The notes under the pieces were generated by a model. The model saw only the letters and a list, made by a program, of their open reading frames with translations, searched no databases and was not told the origin of the DNA. The translations under genes were made by a program, and so were the position numbers. A stretch of DNA of 64,000 nucleotides from Bacteroidales bacterium (GTDB lineage Bacteria > Bacteroidota > Bacteroidia > Bacteroidales > Marinilabiliaceae), in contig JAGCYH010000042.1 of NCBI GenBank assembly GCA_017960905.1, forward strand, positions 46,695 to 110,694. Reading direction: 5' to 3'. Of this stretch, positions 34,106 to 44,900 are shown piece by piece (the stretch's first letter is position 1; each line of letters starts with the position of its first letter).

Positions 34106-35117
34106 CGGCCGGGATGTTTATTTCTACGTAAGTGCCTTTTTTGTCGCTTGCGACAATATTCGGCGCATCGGAAGTAGAGCCTTTAAGCATCTGATAGTCA
34201 GACTCGTTGCCTTCGGCACCGCGTCCGCTCTTGAATAGGGTAGTGCCCTTTAGCGACGATACGCGTGATACTATATTAAAGTATCCCATGCCCATCTTCT
34301 CTTCGGAGAGCTGCGACGGGTCGAAACCTATGCCGTTGTCTTCGTACTTGAGGAAAATCATTCCATCGACTTCGTCGATGGAGAATTGCACTTTTGTGGC
34401 CTGCGCGTGGCGCAGGGTATTGTTGAAGAGTTCGCAGAACACTCTGTAAATCACAATCTCCTTCGTGCTCGAGTAACGTTTGTCGCCGATGCTCATGTTG
34501 TAGTCGACGTCAAAACCCTTTGGCAGAGATATTTTGCCGAGGAAATTGCGAATGGCGTTGTCGATGCCGAAGTTGTTGAGCACGTGCGGACTGATATTGT
34601 TAGAGACTTCGCGTACGGTTATAATTGCCTCAGCTATAGCTTGTTCGAGGTTTTTGCGCACCTCTTTGTCGGCAATGTCGCCAGCGATGGCCGAGAAGTT
34701 CATTTTAATAGAAGAGAGAATCGGTCCGAGTCCGTCGTGCAATTCGGTAGCGAATCGTTTGCGCTCGCGCTCTTCGGTCTGAATCATAGTGCGCATCAGG
34801 CGTTTCTCGTACGTCCGTTGCTTTACATTCGCAATGCGAATGTAAAGGAATATTTTCTGAATCATGAATACGCCGATAGCGAAGCAGAACGAGATGAACA
34901 CGCCGCCCCAGTCGTAGGCCGTCTGCGGGTCGAATCCGATGTCGAACCCGAACAGTCCGACAATGCCAATGATGGAACGTACGGCCATGGTAATGAGCGC
35001 GATACATATAAGAATCCACGAAACGTTGAGTTTCGTGACACGGGTTAAGCGGATTGCGATGACTGCCGCAAACACTTGCAGGAAGCACGCAATAAATAAG
35101 AACACATTATAAGCCAT
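34095..35117 (-). CDS. NarX-type sensor histidine kinase
   Basis: A 340-residue membrane kinase. The ATG at 35117 is preferred over an upstream TTG because it starts the first membrane helix. Three hydrophobic helices (about 4-22, 33-55, 70-92) with no large sensor domain, then a HisKA_3 dimerisation domain with ERKRFATELHDGLGP (His H127) and an HATPase_c domain (NNTLRHAQATK, YEDNGIGFD, GMGYFNI). It partners with the overlapping NarL-type regulator. A 12-bp inverted repeat is at 34821-34847, a 9-bp one at 34362-34382. Confidence 0.94.
   Translation of the reverse strand: MAYNVFLFIACFLQVFAAVIAIRLTRVTKLNVSWILICIALITMAVRSIIGIVGLFGFDIGFDPQTAYDWGGVFISFCFAIGVFMIQKIFLYIRIANVKQRTYEKRLMRTMIQTEERERKRFATELHDGLGPILSSIKMNFSAIAGDIADKEVRKNLEQAIAEAIITVREVSNNISPHVLNNFGIDNAIRNFLGKISLPKGFDVDYNMSIGDKRYSSTKEIVIYRVFCELFNNTLRHAQATKVQFSIDEVDGMIFLKYEDNGIGFDPSQLSEEKMGMGYFNIVSRVSSLKGTTLFKSGRGAEGNESDYQMLKGSTSDAPNIVASDKKGTYVEINIPADDK
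34821..34847. repeat. 12-bp inverted repeat inside the kinase gene
   Basis: Arms 34821-34832 and 34836-34847, loop AAT; encodes the end of the last membrane helix. Confidence 0.9.
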
Positions 35118-35138
35118 CTGGTTTTGTTTTTTACTGAA

Positions 35139-35146
35139 CAAAAATA
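35139..35146 (-). promoter_or_regulatory. -7 box for the NarX-type kinase gene
   Basis: TATTTTTG on the minus strand, 22 nt before the ATG at 35117; this supports that start. Confidence 0.5.
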
Positions 35147-35272
35147 AACTATTCTTTTATAAAAACAGCTATTCGGCACGAAAAAAATGGAGCATTGAAA
35201 CCAAAAAAGCTTGTCAGCGTAACAAAAAGTGATTTTTTGAAAAAAAAATGTTTTATTTGAAAATAAAGTGAT

Positions 35273-35280
35273 TAACTTTG
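35273..35280 (+). promoter_or_regulatory. -7 box for the small lipoprotein gene
   Basis: TAACTTTG, 31 nt before the ATG at 35311. Confidence 0.55.
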
Positions 35281-35310
35281 GCGAATGAATTAAACAAAAA
35301 AATAATAGCT

Positions 35311-35436
35311 ATGAAAAAGATAATAATTGCATCATTATCAATTATGCTGATAGTAATGGTAAGCTCATGCGGCTCGTCGGCCGAATGCCCTGCATACAGC
35401 CAGGCAACGCCTACCGTAGAAGCATCGATAGTATAA
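35311..35436 (+). CDS. Very small lipoprotein (41 aa)
   Basis: Encodes MKKIIIASLSIMLIVMVSSC and then 21 further residues. The signal peptide with lipobox MVSSC gives a mature peptide of only about 22 residues after Cys20, rich in Ser, Ala, Thr and Pro. A -7 box precedes it and a strong terminator starts at the stop codon, so it is a complete monocistronic gene despite its size. Small lipoproteins of this form are frequent in Bacteroidetes and easily missed by gene finders. Function unknown. Confidence 0.75.
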   Translation: MKKIIIASLSIMLIVMVSSCGSSAECPAYSQATPTVEASIV

Positions 35437-35470
35437 TAAAAGGGAAGACGAGAGCAGTCTTCCCTTTTGT
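35437..35470 (+). terminator. Terminator of the small lipoprotein gene
   Basis: A 12-bp inverted repeat AAAAGGGAAGAC/GTCTTCCCTTTT with a 7-base loop, then TGTTTTTT. Confidence 0.88.
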
Positions 35471-35471
35471 T

Positions 35472-35495
35472 TTTTGCGCCCGAGAGGGCGCAAAA
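35472..35495. repeat. 10-bp inverted repeat after the terminator
   Basis: TTTTGCGCCC-GAGA-GGGCGCAAAA, intergenic, directly after the lipoprotein terminator. The remaining stretch to gapA (35496-35609) shows nothing else. Confidence 0.8.
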
Positions 35496-35609
35496 GCCAG
35501 TTATGACAACGGCAAGAGGCAATAATGAAAAATAACGTTAAAACGCAACTCGTTGAAAGATAGTCAGATATCTGCCAAAGTATAAAAAAACATAAAAAAC
35601 GGGCAAAGA

Positions 35610-36688
<1,079 letters not shown>

Positions 36689-36705
36689 TTTGAACCTTAA
36701 TATTA

Positions 36706-36744
36706 AAAAAGAGCTTGTTCCGTACGGAACAAGCTCTTTTTGTT
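36706..36744 (+). terminator. Terminator of gapA
   Basis: A 36-bp perfect palindrome (36706-36741) flanked by A and T runs. Confidence 0.93.
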
Positions 36745-36777
36745 TGTAATCATGCTGCATATTTGAAAAAAAACGTA

Positions 36778-36785
36778 TACATTTG
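36778..36785 (+). promoter_or_regulatory. -7 box for the Nudix gene
   Basis: TACATTTG, 24 nt before the ATG. It overlaps GTATACAT, which recurs at 36811-36818 over the start codon (ATGTATACAT is itself a 10-bp palindrome), a possible autoregulatory site. Confidence 0.45.
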
Positions 36786-36809
36786 TGTGTTTATCAACCG
36801 AATGACAAA

Positions 36810-37460
36810 ATGTATACATACCAATATTCGCATCCAGCCCTCACTGCCGACTGTGTGATTTTCGGCTTCGAACATCATCAGTTGTACGTGCTGCTCATCG
36901 AGCGAGGCATCGACCCGTTCAAAGGTTCATGGGCATTGCCCGGCGGCTTCATACACGAAGACGAAACCATAGAACAATGCGCGTGGCGCGAATTGAAAGA
37001 AGAGACAAATCTGACACCGTCGTATTTGGAGCAGATACGCGTGTTCAGCCGTACCGACCGCGACCCGCGAGAGCGGGTCGTAACTGTGGCATTCCTCGCG
37101 CTCGTGCGCACAAGCGAAGTGCGCGGCGGCGATGACGCCGCGCGCGCGCAATGGTTCCCCGTCGACAGCTTGCCCGAGTTGGCATTTGACCATCAGGAAA
37201 TCATCGATTTCGCAATGGCCAATCTCGCCAAACGCCTCAAATACGAGCCTGTAAGCCAGTATCTTATGAACGAGCAATTTACGCTGCCCGAATTGCAGAA
37301 CCTCTATGAGACGGTGCTTAAAGTGAAACTTGACAGGCGCAATTTCCAGAAAAAAATGATTTCATCGAATCAAATCAAACAAATCAACAAGCGGGATTCC
37401 GACACACCTACGCGTTATCCGAACACGTTTGTATTCAACAATAATCCAAATGACGAATAG
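36810..37460 (+). CDS. Nudix hydrolase with C-terminal winged helix (NrtR/AraR-like)
   Basis: A 216-residue protein. ATG at 36810 starts the Nudix domain properly; the longer frame is unsupported. Nudix box: GGFIHEDETIEQCAWRELKEET (in two parts), fitting GX5EX7REUXEEXGU except that the last Gly is Asn. The C-terminal part (about 150-200, QFTLPELQNLYETVLKVKLDRRNFQKKM) matches the winged-helix of NrtR-like Nudix regulators, which in Bacteroidetes control sugar or NAD metabolism. It could be an ADP-ribose/ADP-sugar sensor rather than an enzyme. No regulated operon is adjacent. Inverted repeats at 37061-37080 and 37121-37143. Confidence 0.88.
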   Translation: MYTYQYSHPALTADCVIFGFEHHQLYVLLIERGIDPFKGSWALPGGFIHEDETIEQCAWRELKEETNLTPSYLEQIRVFSRTDRDPRERVVTVAFLALVRTSEVRGGDDAARAQWFPVDSLPELAFDHQEIIDFAMANLAKRLKYEPVSQYLMNEQFTLPELQNLYETVLKVKLDRRNFQKKMISSNQIKQINKRDSDTPTRYPNTFVFNNNPNDE

Positions 37461-37514
37461 CGCTGTCGGTTTTATCACATCTCTTCCCTGAAACGACGAC
37501 AAATACTTAATATA

Positions 37515-37546
37515 TAACCATCTGAAAATCAGATGGTTATTTTTTA
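37515..37546 (+). terminator. Terminator of the Nudix gene
   Basis: An 11-bp inverted repeat (37515-37525 with 37529-37539), loop AAA, then T6. Confidence 0.88.
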
Positions 37547-37570
37547 TGTCGTAAATACGCGTATTATATA

Positions 37571-37608
37571 AAAACGCACCACACGATATTTCGTGTGGTG
37601 CGTTTTTT
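37571..37608. terminator. Bidirectional terminator between convergent genes
   Basis: A 16-bp inverted repeat (37571-37586 with 37591-37606), loop TATT, with T runs in both directions; ends the Nudix and glycoside hydrolase transcripts. Confidence 0.9.
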
Positions 37609-37627
37609 GTATTGTGTTAATTGTCAG

Positions 37628-39481
37628 TTATTTATATAGTACGAAGGTAACGCCGTTTGTAGCAGTTATTTCCGACGATTTGTTTATTTCATTGCCCATA
37701 TAGTCGTATATGGCTTTCACTTTACGACGTTTTAGTTTAACCTTTCTGTCGCCTATTGAAGTCCAATAAGCCTCAACTTTTTTTCCGTTAGGCTGTCGCC
37801 AAACGCAGTTGTACAAGCCTTTGTTTTGGCTCATTGTCGGTCGCACTGACTTATCGGGAAGCATTTTTATAAGAGTAGCGTAAGCGTTGAATGCTGGTTT
37901 TGGCGACAAATCGGCATGTACGATGCCAAAATGGTCTTCACTGCTATTTTTGTCATTTTCAAATGATTTGAAATTGTAAATGAACACTTTGTCCATGCCT
38001 TGTGAGAACGCTAGCAATATAGATCGCGTAAGTCGTTTTGCCTGAAGCGTTTCCGTTACATTACCGGTTCTGTCCAATCGGGTTTGGAATATGATATTCC
38101 CTTTCAAATCGCTGCGTAATTTGTAAATGCCGGCAACGCATCCCATAAATTTGTCATTACCAGCTTTTACAACTTGAACAAGACTATCGCCTTGTTTCAA
38201 ATTGTCGGCAGTCATGTAGCGCGCGGAATATGTTTTTGAGTAATTCCACTTATAATCATCAGACAAACCTTCCATAAGTTCAAATCTGTCAGGTATTTCC
38301 GGCGCACCCAGTTTTTTAGCGTTATCCAACCACCAGAATAGTGCCGACATGTGAAAACGACGCAAGTATTTGTCGCCTACTTGTTTGATTTCAGATTTTG
38401 AAACTTTGTCATAATAAAGAGGTACACCATACGACAGAATTATCGTGCCGCCTTTGCGTAAGTAATCTTCTAACGCATTTATCTTGCTTGATGGAAATGC
38501 CTCGTCACGTGTTGGAATCAAAACTGGTACTGTTTGGGGATCGAGATTGTCCAATTCGTTCAATGTCAGATATTTAATATTTCCATATCCGCCGTCGATC
38601 AAAAACTCTGTTTCGTTTTCGCGTATTCCATACAATTCCAAGTCGTTATCGCAAATGATACCAATAGCAGCTTCTTTTTTTATGTTCAAATCCGACAAAC
38701 ATTTTGGAACGATTTCGTTCCAAAATGCATTGCTGCTCATTTTGTTACCTTCGGTATGGTAACCAGTTTCTGTAAGCCAACGTGGATGCTTGTATTTGTA
38801 TTTCGAAACAGGATCCGTAATCAGCTTGTAGAAAGCGTTTCTTGCATATTCAGGCGTCTCATAATTAGTATAATAGTGGAAATTCATTATATCTACGTTA
38901 TTCATAGAATTCTCTATTAACATTTGATCCCAGAACCCGCTGTGTACTGCAGCAAGACCGCCCATAAGCATTTTTCCGCCCTTCTTGTTTATTGCGCGAT
39001 GTGCCTTCGGCATAGTAGATATGTATTTTGAAGCTAAATCCTTATATGACAATTGTGAGCTTATAAGGTCTGGCTCGTTCATATACTCCCATCTCTTGAT
39101 TCTGTCGCTATATCGGTCCAATACAAAGTTTATGTATGTATTATAAGTCACAGAATCTTCCCATGCGTATTTCGAAACCGATCTTGACAAAATAGGTAGC
39201 AACGTAATACCTTGCTTTTCACAACTAGCCACCACGTCGTCAAAAATCTGTGTCAGAAAAGTGTTGTTTTTCATCAACGTTGTGGCATCAAAATCGGCTC
39301 TTACATTGCCTATCCCGATGCTTTTTATAAGTTCTAATTCCTTATCGCGCAGATTGTAATCGGTCCAACGTGTTAAGTGCGCGCATATACCATAAGGATT
39401 ATCAAGTATTTCACTTGGTTGAGCTGTCGCCATAGTGCTACAGAATGACAAAACAGCTAATGATTTTGTAAATATTTTCAT
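37628..39481 (-). CDS. Exported clan-A-like glycoside hydrolase
   Basis: A 617-residue protein with signal peptide (MKIFTKSLAVLSFCSTMATA; ATG 39481 chosen over an upstream TTG). The N-terminal (beta/alpha)8 barrel has the two-glutamate pattern of clan GH-A: WEYMNEPD for the acid/base and RWLTETGYH for the nucleophile. A second domain (VPVLIPTRDEAFPSSKINALEDYLRKGGTII, in parts) resembles the trimerisation/amidotransferase-like fold of GH42-type enzymes, followed by a beta C-terminus. Family and substrate not assignable by eye. More A/T-rich than its neighbours, and only one inverted repeat (13 bp, 38700-38727). Confidence 0.85.
   Translation of the reverse strand: MKIFTKSLAVLSFCSTMATAQPSEILDNPYGICAHLTRWTDYNLRDKELELIKSIGIGNVRADFDATTLMKNNTFLTQIFDDVVASCEKQGITLLPILSRSVSKYAWEDSVTYNTYINFVLDRYSDRIKRWEYMNEPDLISSQLSYKDLASKYISTMPKAHRAINKKGGKMLMGGLAAVHSGFWDQMLIENSMNNVDIMNFHYYTNYETPEYARNAFYKLITDPVSKYKYKHPRWLTETGYHTEGNKMSSNAFWNEIVPKCLSDLNIKKEAAIGIICDNDLELYGIRENETEFLIDGGYGNIKYLTLNELDNLDPQTVPVLIPTRDEAFPSSKINALEDYLRKGGTIILSYGVPLYYDKVSKSEIKQVGDKYLRRFHMSALFWWLDNAKKLGAPEIPDRFELMEGLSDDYKWNYSKTYSARYMTADNLKQGDSLVQVVKAGNDKFMGCVAGIYKLRSDLKGNIIFQTRLDRTGNVTETLQAKRLTRSILLAFSQGMDKVFIYNFKSFENDKNSSEDHFGIVHADLSPKPAFNAYATLIKMLPDKSVRPTMSQNKGLYNCVWRQPNGKKVEAYWTSIGDRKVKLKRRKVKAIYDYMGNEINKSSEITATNGVTFVLYK
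38700..38727. repeat. 13-bp inverted repeat inside the glycoside hydrolase gene
   Basis: Arms 38700-38712 and 38715-38727, loop TT. Confidence 0.9.
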
Positions 39482-39501
39482 GTGCAATTATTTTTTTTCG
39501 G

Positions 39502-39509
39502 CAAAGATA
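39502..39509 (-). promoter_or_regulatory. -7 box for the glycoside hydrolase gene
   Basis: TATCTTTG on the minus strand, 21 nt before the ATG at 39481. Confidence 0.5.
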
Positions 39510-39575
39510 CACTATCAATTTGAAAAATATGGAAAAAATAACACTTCGGACAAGATTTATAAGCGGAATAAAACG

Positions 39576-39583
39576 TAATTTTG
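39576..39583 (+). promoter_or_regulatory. -7 box for the desaturase-like operon
   Basis: TAATTTTG, 15 nt before the ATG at 39598. Confidence 0.5.
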
Positions 39584-39597
39584 TTCTCAAATAAAAT

Positions 39598-41097
39598 ATG
39601 ATGGCTGAAAAGAAAAAAGTAGCAATAATAGGCGCCGGAATCAGTGGCCTTACTGCTGGTATATATGCGTTGAAAGCTGGTTTCGATGCGGAGATTTACG
39701 AACGCAACGCTTCGGTTGGAGGTTTGTGTACGGGCTGGTATCGCAAAGGTTCGTACATCGACGGATGCATACACTGGCTCACTGAGTCGAACCGCGGCGT
39801 GCTCAATAAGCTCTGGCGTGAGATAGGCGCTATCGATGAGAATACAACCATTTTCCACTACGACATTTACAATCAGGCCTGCATGGGCGACACTACTGTC
39901 AACTTCTACACCGACCCGGCTAAGCTCGAGAAAGAACTGCTCAGTTTCGCCGATGGCGAGAACGACCGCAGGCTTGTGAAAAAGTTTGTGAAAGGTGTCA
40001 GAATATGCAAGCACAATGCGCTCACTGGCGGCAAGCCGTTCCACTTGTGGAACGCTTGGAACAAATTCCGTTTCATCTGTAAGATTTTGCCAATCATAGG
40101 TGTGGTGCGCAACTATTCGAAACTGAGCACCCGCGAATTTGTTGCGCAGCTTAAAAGTCCGGCGCTGAAATATACATTCAGCAATACGCTTGTGCCCGAC
40201 GAGTATTCGCTCTTCTCGCTTATGAGCACCTTCGGCGGTCTGGCGCACCGCAACAGCGGTACGCCTATCGGCGGCTCGAAGGCCATGGTGGAGCGCATAA
40301 AGGATAAATTCCTGTCGCTTGGTGGCAAACTGACGCTACGCGCCGATGTGGAATCGATTGATATTGAGAACGAAAAGGCTTGTGGCTTGACCACAAGCGA
40401 TGGCCAGTGCATCAAAGCCGACTATGTCATAGCGGCTTGTGACGTGCATTTCACGCTCGACAAACTGCTCAAAGGCAAATACCACATAGAGCAAATCGAC
40501 GACCGCGACAGCAACAAGAAGCACCACCCGACATATAGCATGATGCTGCTCTCATACAGAACAAAGAAAGACCTCTCGAAAATAGTGCACAACAGATACG
40601 TCAAATGCCCTACATTCAACGTATTAGGCGATGATGTCGATGTGATTTACCTCAAGCATTTCGGCTACGACAAGACTATTATGCACGATGGCTACACCAT
40701 CGTGCAGGCCATTGTAACGACCACCGAGAGTATGTTTGACAAACTCGCGGCTATGCCGCGAGAGGAATACGCCGAATTCAAGAAACAGCTGAGCGAAACG
40801 ATTACCGACCGCATACAACAGACCGAAGGCGACCGCTACGGCGAGCTTGAACTGCTCGACGTGGCCACACCGCTCACATTCACGCACTACGTGAACACAT
40901 ACAAAGGTACATTTATGACGTACATGCTCACACCGAACATCAAGCAGATGATACTGCGCAACGACATACTGCCAGTGAAAAATCTGGCGTTGGCCAATCA
41001 CTGGCTAATGGTGCCCGGCGGAGTGCCTATTGCCGTAATGCAGGGCAAATTCGCCGCTATGACTATTGCATACAACGATAAGCATCAGAAGGATTAA
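39598..41097 (+). CDS. FAD-dependent phytoene desaturase/carotenoid isomerase-like oxidoreductase
   Basis: A 499-residue flavoprotein. The dinucleotide-binding motif VAIIGAGISGLTAGIYALKAGFDAEIYERNASVGG (in two parts, residues 8-42) and a C-terminal FAD-binding GGVPIAVMQGKFAAM region mark the amine-oxidase/phytoene-desaturase superfamily (NAD(P)/FAD-dependent oxidoreductase). No other carotenoid genes are nearby, so the substrate is unknown; lipid or retinoid-like saturation is possible. First gene of an apparent four-gene operon with prmA, the 1593-residue protein and a glycosyltransferase. Inverted repeats at 40378-40398, 40682-40706 and 40744-40762. Confidence 0.88.
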   Translation: MMAEKKKVAIIGAGISGLTAGIYALKAGFDAEIYERNASVGGLCTGWYRKGSYIDGCIHWLTESNRGVLNKLWREIGAIDENTTIFHYDIYNQACMGDTTVNFYTDPAKLEKELLSFADGENDRRLVKKFVKGVRICKHNALTGGKPFHLWNAWNKFRFICKILPIIGVVRNYSKLSTREFVAQLKSPALKYTFSNTLVPDEYSLFSLMSTFGGLAHRNSGTPIGGSKAMVERIKDKFLSLGGKLTLRADVESIDIENEKACGLTTSDGQCIKADYVIAACDVHFTLDKLLKGKYHIEQIDDRDSNKKHHPTYSMMLLSYRTKKDLSKIVHNRYVKCPTFNVLGDDVDVIYLKHFGYDKTIMHDGYTIVQAIVTTTESMFDKLAAMPREEYAEFKKQLSETITDRIQQTEGDRYGELELLDVATPLTFTHYVNTYKGTFMTYMLTPNIKQMILRNDILPVKNLALANHWLMVPGGVPIAVMQGKFAAMTIAYNDKHQKD

Positions 41098-41116
41098 ATA
41101 CCTTAAAATCAGAACA

Positions 41117-41959
41117 ATGGAATACAAAAAGATAACCGTAACACTCACCCCGTACAACGAAGACGCCGCGCAACTGCTTATGGCACAAATGGGCGAACGC
41201 GGTTTTGAGAGCTTTTGTGAGACTGACTGTGGTTTCGAGGCCTACATACCGTCGGCGCTCTTCAGCGCCGACGCACTCTCGGCTCTCGACCCGATTATCG
41301 AAAACATTAGTGTCGATACAAAGTCAGAATCGATACCCGACCAAGATTGGAACAAAACGTGGGAGGAAAATTATTTCACGCCGATAGTTGTCGATAATAA
41401 ATGCCTGATTCGTAGTACTTTCCATAAAAAAGAGGTCGACACTCAGTACGAAATAATTATCAATCCGCAGATGTCGTTCGGTACAGGGCATCATGAGACG
41501 ACCTGCCTTATGTTGCAATTTATTCTCGAGCACGACTTTACAGGCAAAAAAGTGCTTGACATGGGCTGCGGAACCGGCATTCTGGGCATTCTGGCATCAA
41601 TGAAAGGTGCTGAGAGTGTGCGCGGCATCGACATCGACGAGTGGTGCTACAACAATACTACCGACAACCTGAAACTCAACGGCATAAGCAATATGAGCGT
41701 TGCCGTTGGCGACGCTCAAACGCTTGATAAAGAGAATTTTACTTACGATATAATCTTGGCCAATATCAATCGCAACATTTTGCTCAACGACATGAGCCAC
41801 TACGTGAAAGCGTTGAACAAAGGCGGCCTCATTGCTGTCAGCGGGTTTTACATCGAAGATGTAAAACTCATTGTCGATTGCGCCTGCCAATTGGGTTTGA
41901 CACCTTTGACTCAGAAAACCGACAATAAATGGACAATGATTTCGTTTGAAAAACATTAA
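41117..41959 (+). CDS. prmA: Ribosomal protein L11 methyltransferase
   Basis: AdoMet-dependent trimethylation of ribosomal protein L11. 280 residues; ATG at 41117 is 19 nt after the previous stop, while the longer frame overlaps it. The N-terminal substrate domain (about 1-95) is followed by the Rossmann methyltransferase: FGTGHHETT, VLDMGCGTGILGILA, DIDEWCYNNTTDN, and ILANINRNILLN, all typical of PrmA. Second gene of the operon. A 10-bp inverted repeat lies at 41250-41273. Confidence 0.95.
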   Translation: MEYKKITVTLTPYNEDAAQLLMAQMGERGFESFCETDCGFEAYIPSALFSADALSALDPIIENISVDTKSESIPDQDWNKTWEENYFTPIVVDNKCLIRSTFHKKEVDTQYEIIINPQMSFGTGHHETTCLMLQFILEHDFTGKKVLDMGCGTGILGILASMKGAESVRGIDIDEWCYNNTTDNLKLNGISNMSVAVGDAQTLDKENFTYDIILANINRNILLNDMSHYVKALNKGGLIAVSGFYIEDVKLIVDCACQLGLTPLTQKTDNKWTMISFEKH

Positions 41960-41973
41960 ACCAGAGATAATCA

Positions 41974-44900
41974 ATGACGATAAAACGGTTCGCAATATCG
42001 GCTTTTGTGGCTCTATTGGCCATTCTGCTTACTTTTTCTAAAGCCCAAACCACTGAATTCAGCGGCGATTACGATGAATTTGTCAACCAATTAGAGGCCA
42101 TTTTTGCCCAGACAAGCGATAAAAAGAAAAACAAAGCCTTCATCGACGAGTTGGATTTGTTTCTCAAATCCGATGCCGACAGCAAATTCAAAAATCATCT
42201 GATAATATGCTGCAACGCAGAACTGAAGCGGAAAGCAAAGCCATATCCGAACTACTATAATACTGTAAAAACGTTTATCGAGCTGAGCAAGACGGACAAA
42301 CTGACGAGCGAGAACTACAACGTCTGGTGGACTTTGCTCGAGGGAAAAATGCAGAAAAAGAACACCCGCCTGTCGACCATATCCGACGCTCTGTCAATGA
42401 TTTCGGACTACATAGCCGATTATACTATATGCAACGCACCGTCGGTGCGTTGGCGTGTTACGACAGGCAAATGCAAGTTCCGCAATGTCAACTCGCAGCT
42501 CGTGCTCGACATTCCCGAGACGACTATCATTGGCTACGCGCAGCACGACAGTGTGGAGATTTACGATACGTACGGCACTTTCAATGCCGACACACGTAAG
42601 TGGGTCGGCGAGAAAGGCCACCTGACATGGGAGCGCTGCGGCCTGCCTACCGACAAGACGTGGGCCGACTTCGGGCGCTACAACATCGACATGACCAAGT
42701 ACAGCTTCACAATCGACAGTGCTTCGTTCAACAACAGGCTCTACTTTCAGTCGCCTCTGATTGGCACTATCGAGCATAAAATAACGCACATCACCGACCC
42801 CAAAGGCGCGCGCTACCCGAAGTTCTACACCTCGTACGAACGTTACGACATCAACGGCATTTTCCCAAATATCAACTACAGCGGCGGTTTCTCGCAAAAC
42901 GGCGCCAGCTTCCAGGGAAGCAAGTCGGGCGACCAGCTCGCACAAATCGACATATACCGCAACGATACGCTATTCATTTGCGCCAAGGCACAAAGTTTCA
43001 TTTTCTACATCGACCGCATCGAAACGCAGGAAGCTGCCATGCAGATTAACCTCAAAGACGAGAAAATAACTCACCCGTGCGCGCATTTCCGATACGACGA
43101 CAAGAAACATGAAGTGAGCATCATCAGAGGTAATACCGGACTCGAAAAAAGCTATTACACAGATACTTACCATAAATTGCGCATGGACATCGAGGTTATT
43201 AAATGGGATATGGGCTCGACCGATGTCGAACTTGGCATGATTGATGGCGCTGCGCAAGGATTATCTATCTATGAATCAAACGATTACTATCGCGAAGAAT
43301 ATTATAATCAGCTTCAGGGAATGGAATTTGAGCATCCGTTCCAGAAAATTGCCGATTTTTATAAATACTATGGCGGCCAAGCCTTTACGGTAGCCGACTA
43401 CGCCGTCTACCGGCGTCTTTCGGAATCGAGTGTGCGGCAGGAGATGATACGCTTGTCGTTCGACGGCTTCGTCGAATACGACCAGATTTACGATGTGGTG
43501 CAGCCTACAGAGCGCCTTTTCAACTATCTTCAAAACCGCTTGGGCAAACGCGACTACGACGTAATCCGATTCACGTCGGAGTCGAAAACTGGTAAGCGCG
43601 CAAGCGGTTACCTCGACCTTAAAAACTACGATTTCAACCTCATTGGCGTTACCGACATCTCTATTTCCGACAATCAGAATGTCTTCTTTTTCCCGACCGA
43701 CGGTAAAGTAACCATAAAACGAAACCGCGATTTTCAATTCGACGGACAGATTGAGGCTGGTATGCTAACTCTTTCTGGTACAGGGTTTTACTTCTCGTAC
43801 GACAACTATCGCATCGAACTTAATAAAATTGAAGACCTTAATATCAAAGTCGCCAACGGCGAAGTCGACAACTATGGCAAACGCAAGTACGACATAGTGA
43901 ACAACACCATTCACGATTTGTCGGGATACCTCGAAATCGACGAGCCCGACAATAAGTCGGGCCGTAGGCTCAATCCGCAATATCCGCGTCTGACGTCGAC
44001 TAAGGAGTCGTACGTCTACTACGACGCACCGCAGATTCAGGGCGGTCGCTACAAGCGCGACCTGTTCTACTATGCCATCGACCCATTCGTGTTCGAAGGC
44101 ATCAACGACCTGACGTTCGACAATACTGAGTTTGTTGGTGAGCTTAAATCGAATATTTTCCCGCCTATTCGTCAGAATCTTGTTGTTAGAAAAAAAGACA
44201 ATTCTTTGGGTTTCGAAACCAATACGCCCCAGGAAGGTTATCCGATGTATGAGGGTAAAGCTCACTATTACAACAACATAGACCTGAGTAACTCAGGTCT
44301 GCATGGCAACGGCGATTTGGTTTATCTGCAGTCGCGCTCTTCGAGCGACGACTTCCTTTTCCTGCCCGACGAGACCAATGGCTACACCACCGACTTCACC
44401 ATATCCGAAACGACATCGGGCGTTACGGTTCCTTCGGTCGAACTGGGACAAAACCAGACAGGGCATGACCTCAAGGGTGATACCAAGCTCGGACAGACGT
44501 GGCTCACGTATCGCCCTGTGCTCGAGAAGCTCGACACGTACAGCACGATAGGCGATTTCCACATGTTCAAAAACACCAACAGCCTGTCGGGTTACGACTG
44601 CCGTCTCAACGGCAGTCTGACGCTTACGCCCAAAGGGCTCAGCGGCGTTGGCAAGACCATGCTTCCGCAGAACGCCAAGATGGAGGCCGCCGTTATGGAC
44701 TTCACCGACCATACTATTGTCGCCGATACTGCTTACTTCGCGCAATACAAATATAGTCAGTTACTTATGCAGGACTCGCTGCAGTCCGACGGCTTGCGAA
44801 AAGACATTCTCGAAGGCGACACAACCGTTCGCGCCAGCCGCGAACGGCGGCGCATATACAGCACCACGGCCGCGAAGATTCCGCGTCCGTCGTTCTACAA

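Noticed and set aside
39478..40248. 256-codon minus-strand frame opposite the desaturase-like gene
   Set aside because: Antisense to conserved FAD-binding motifs and running into the divergent promoter region.
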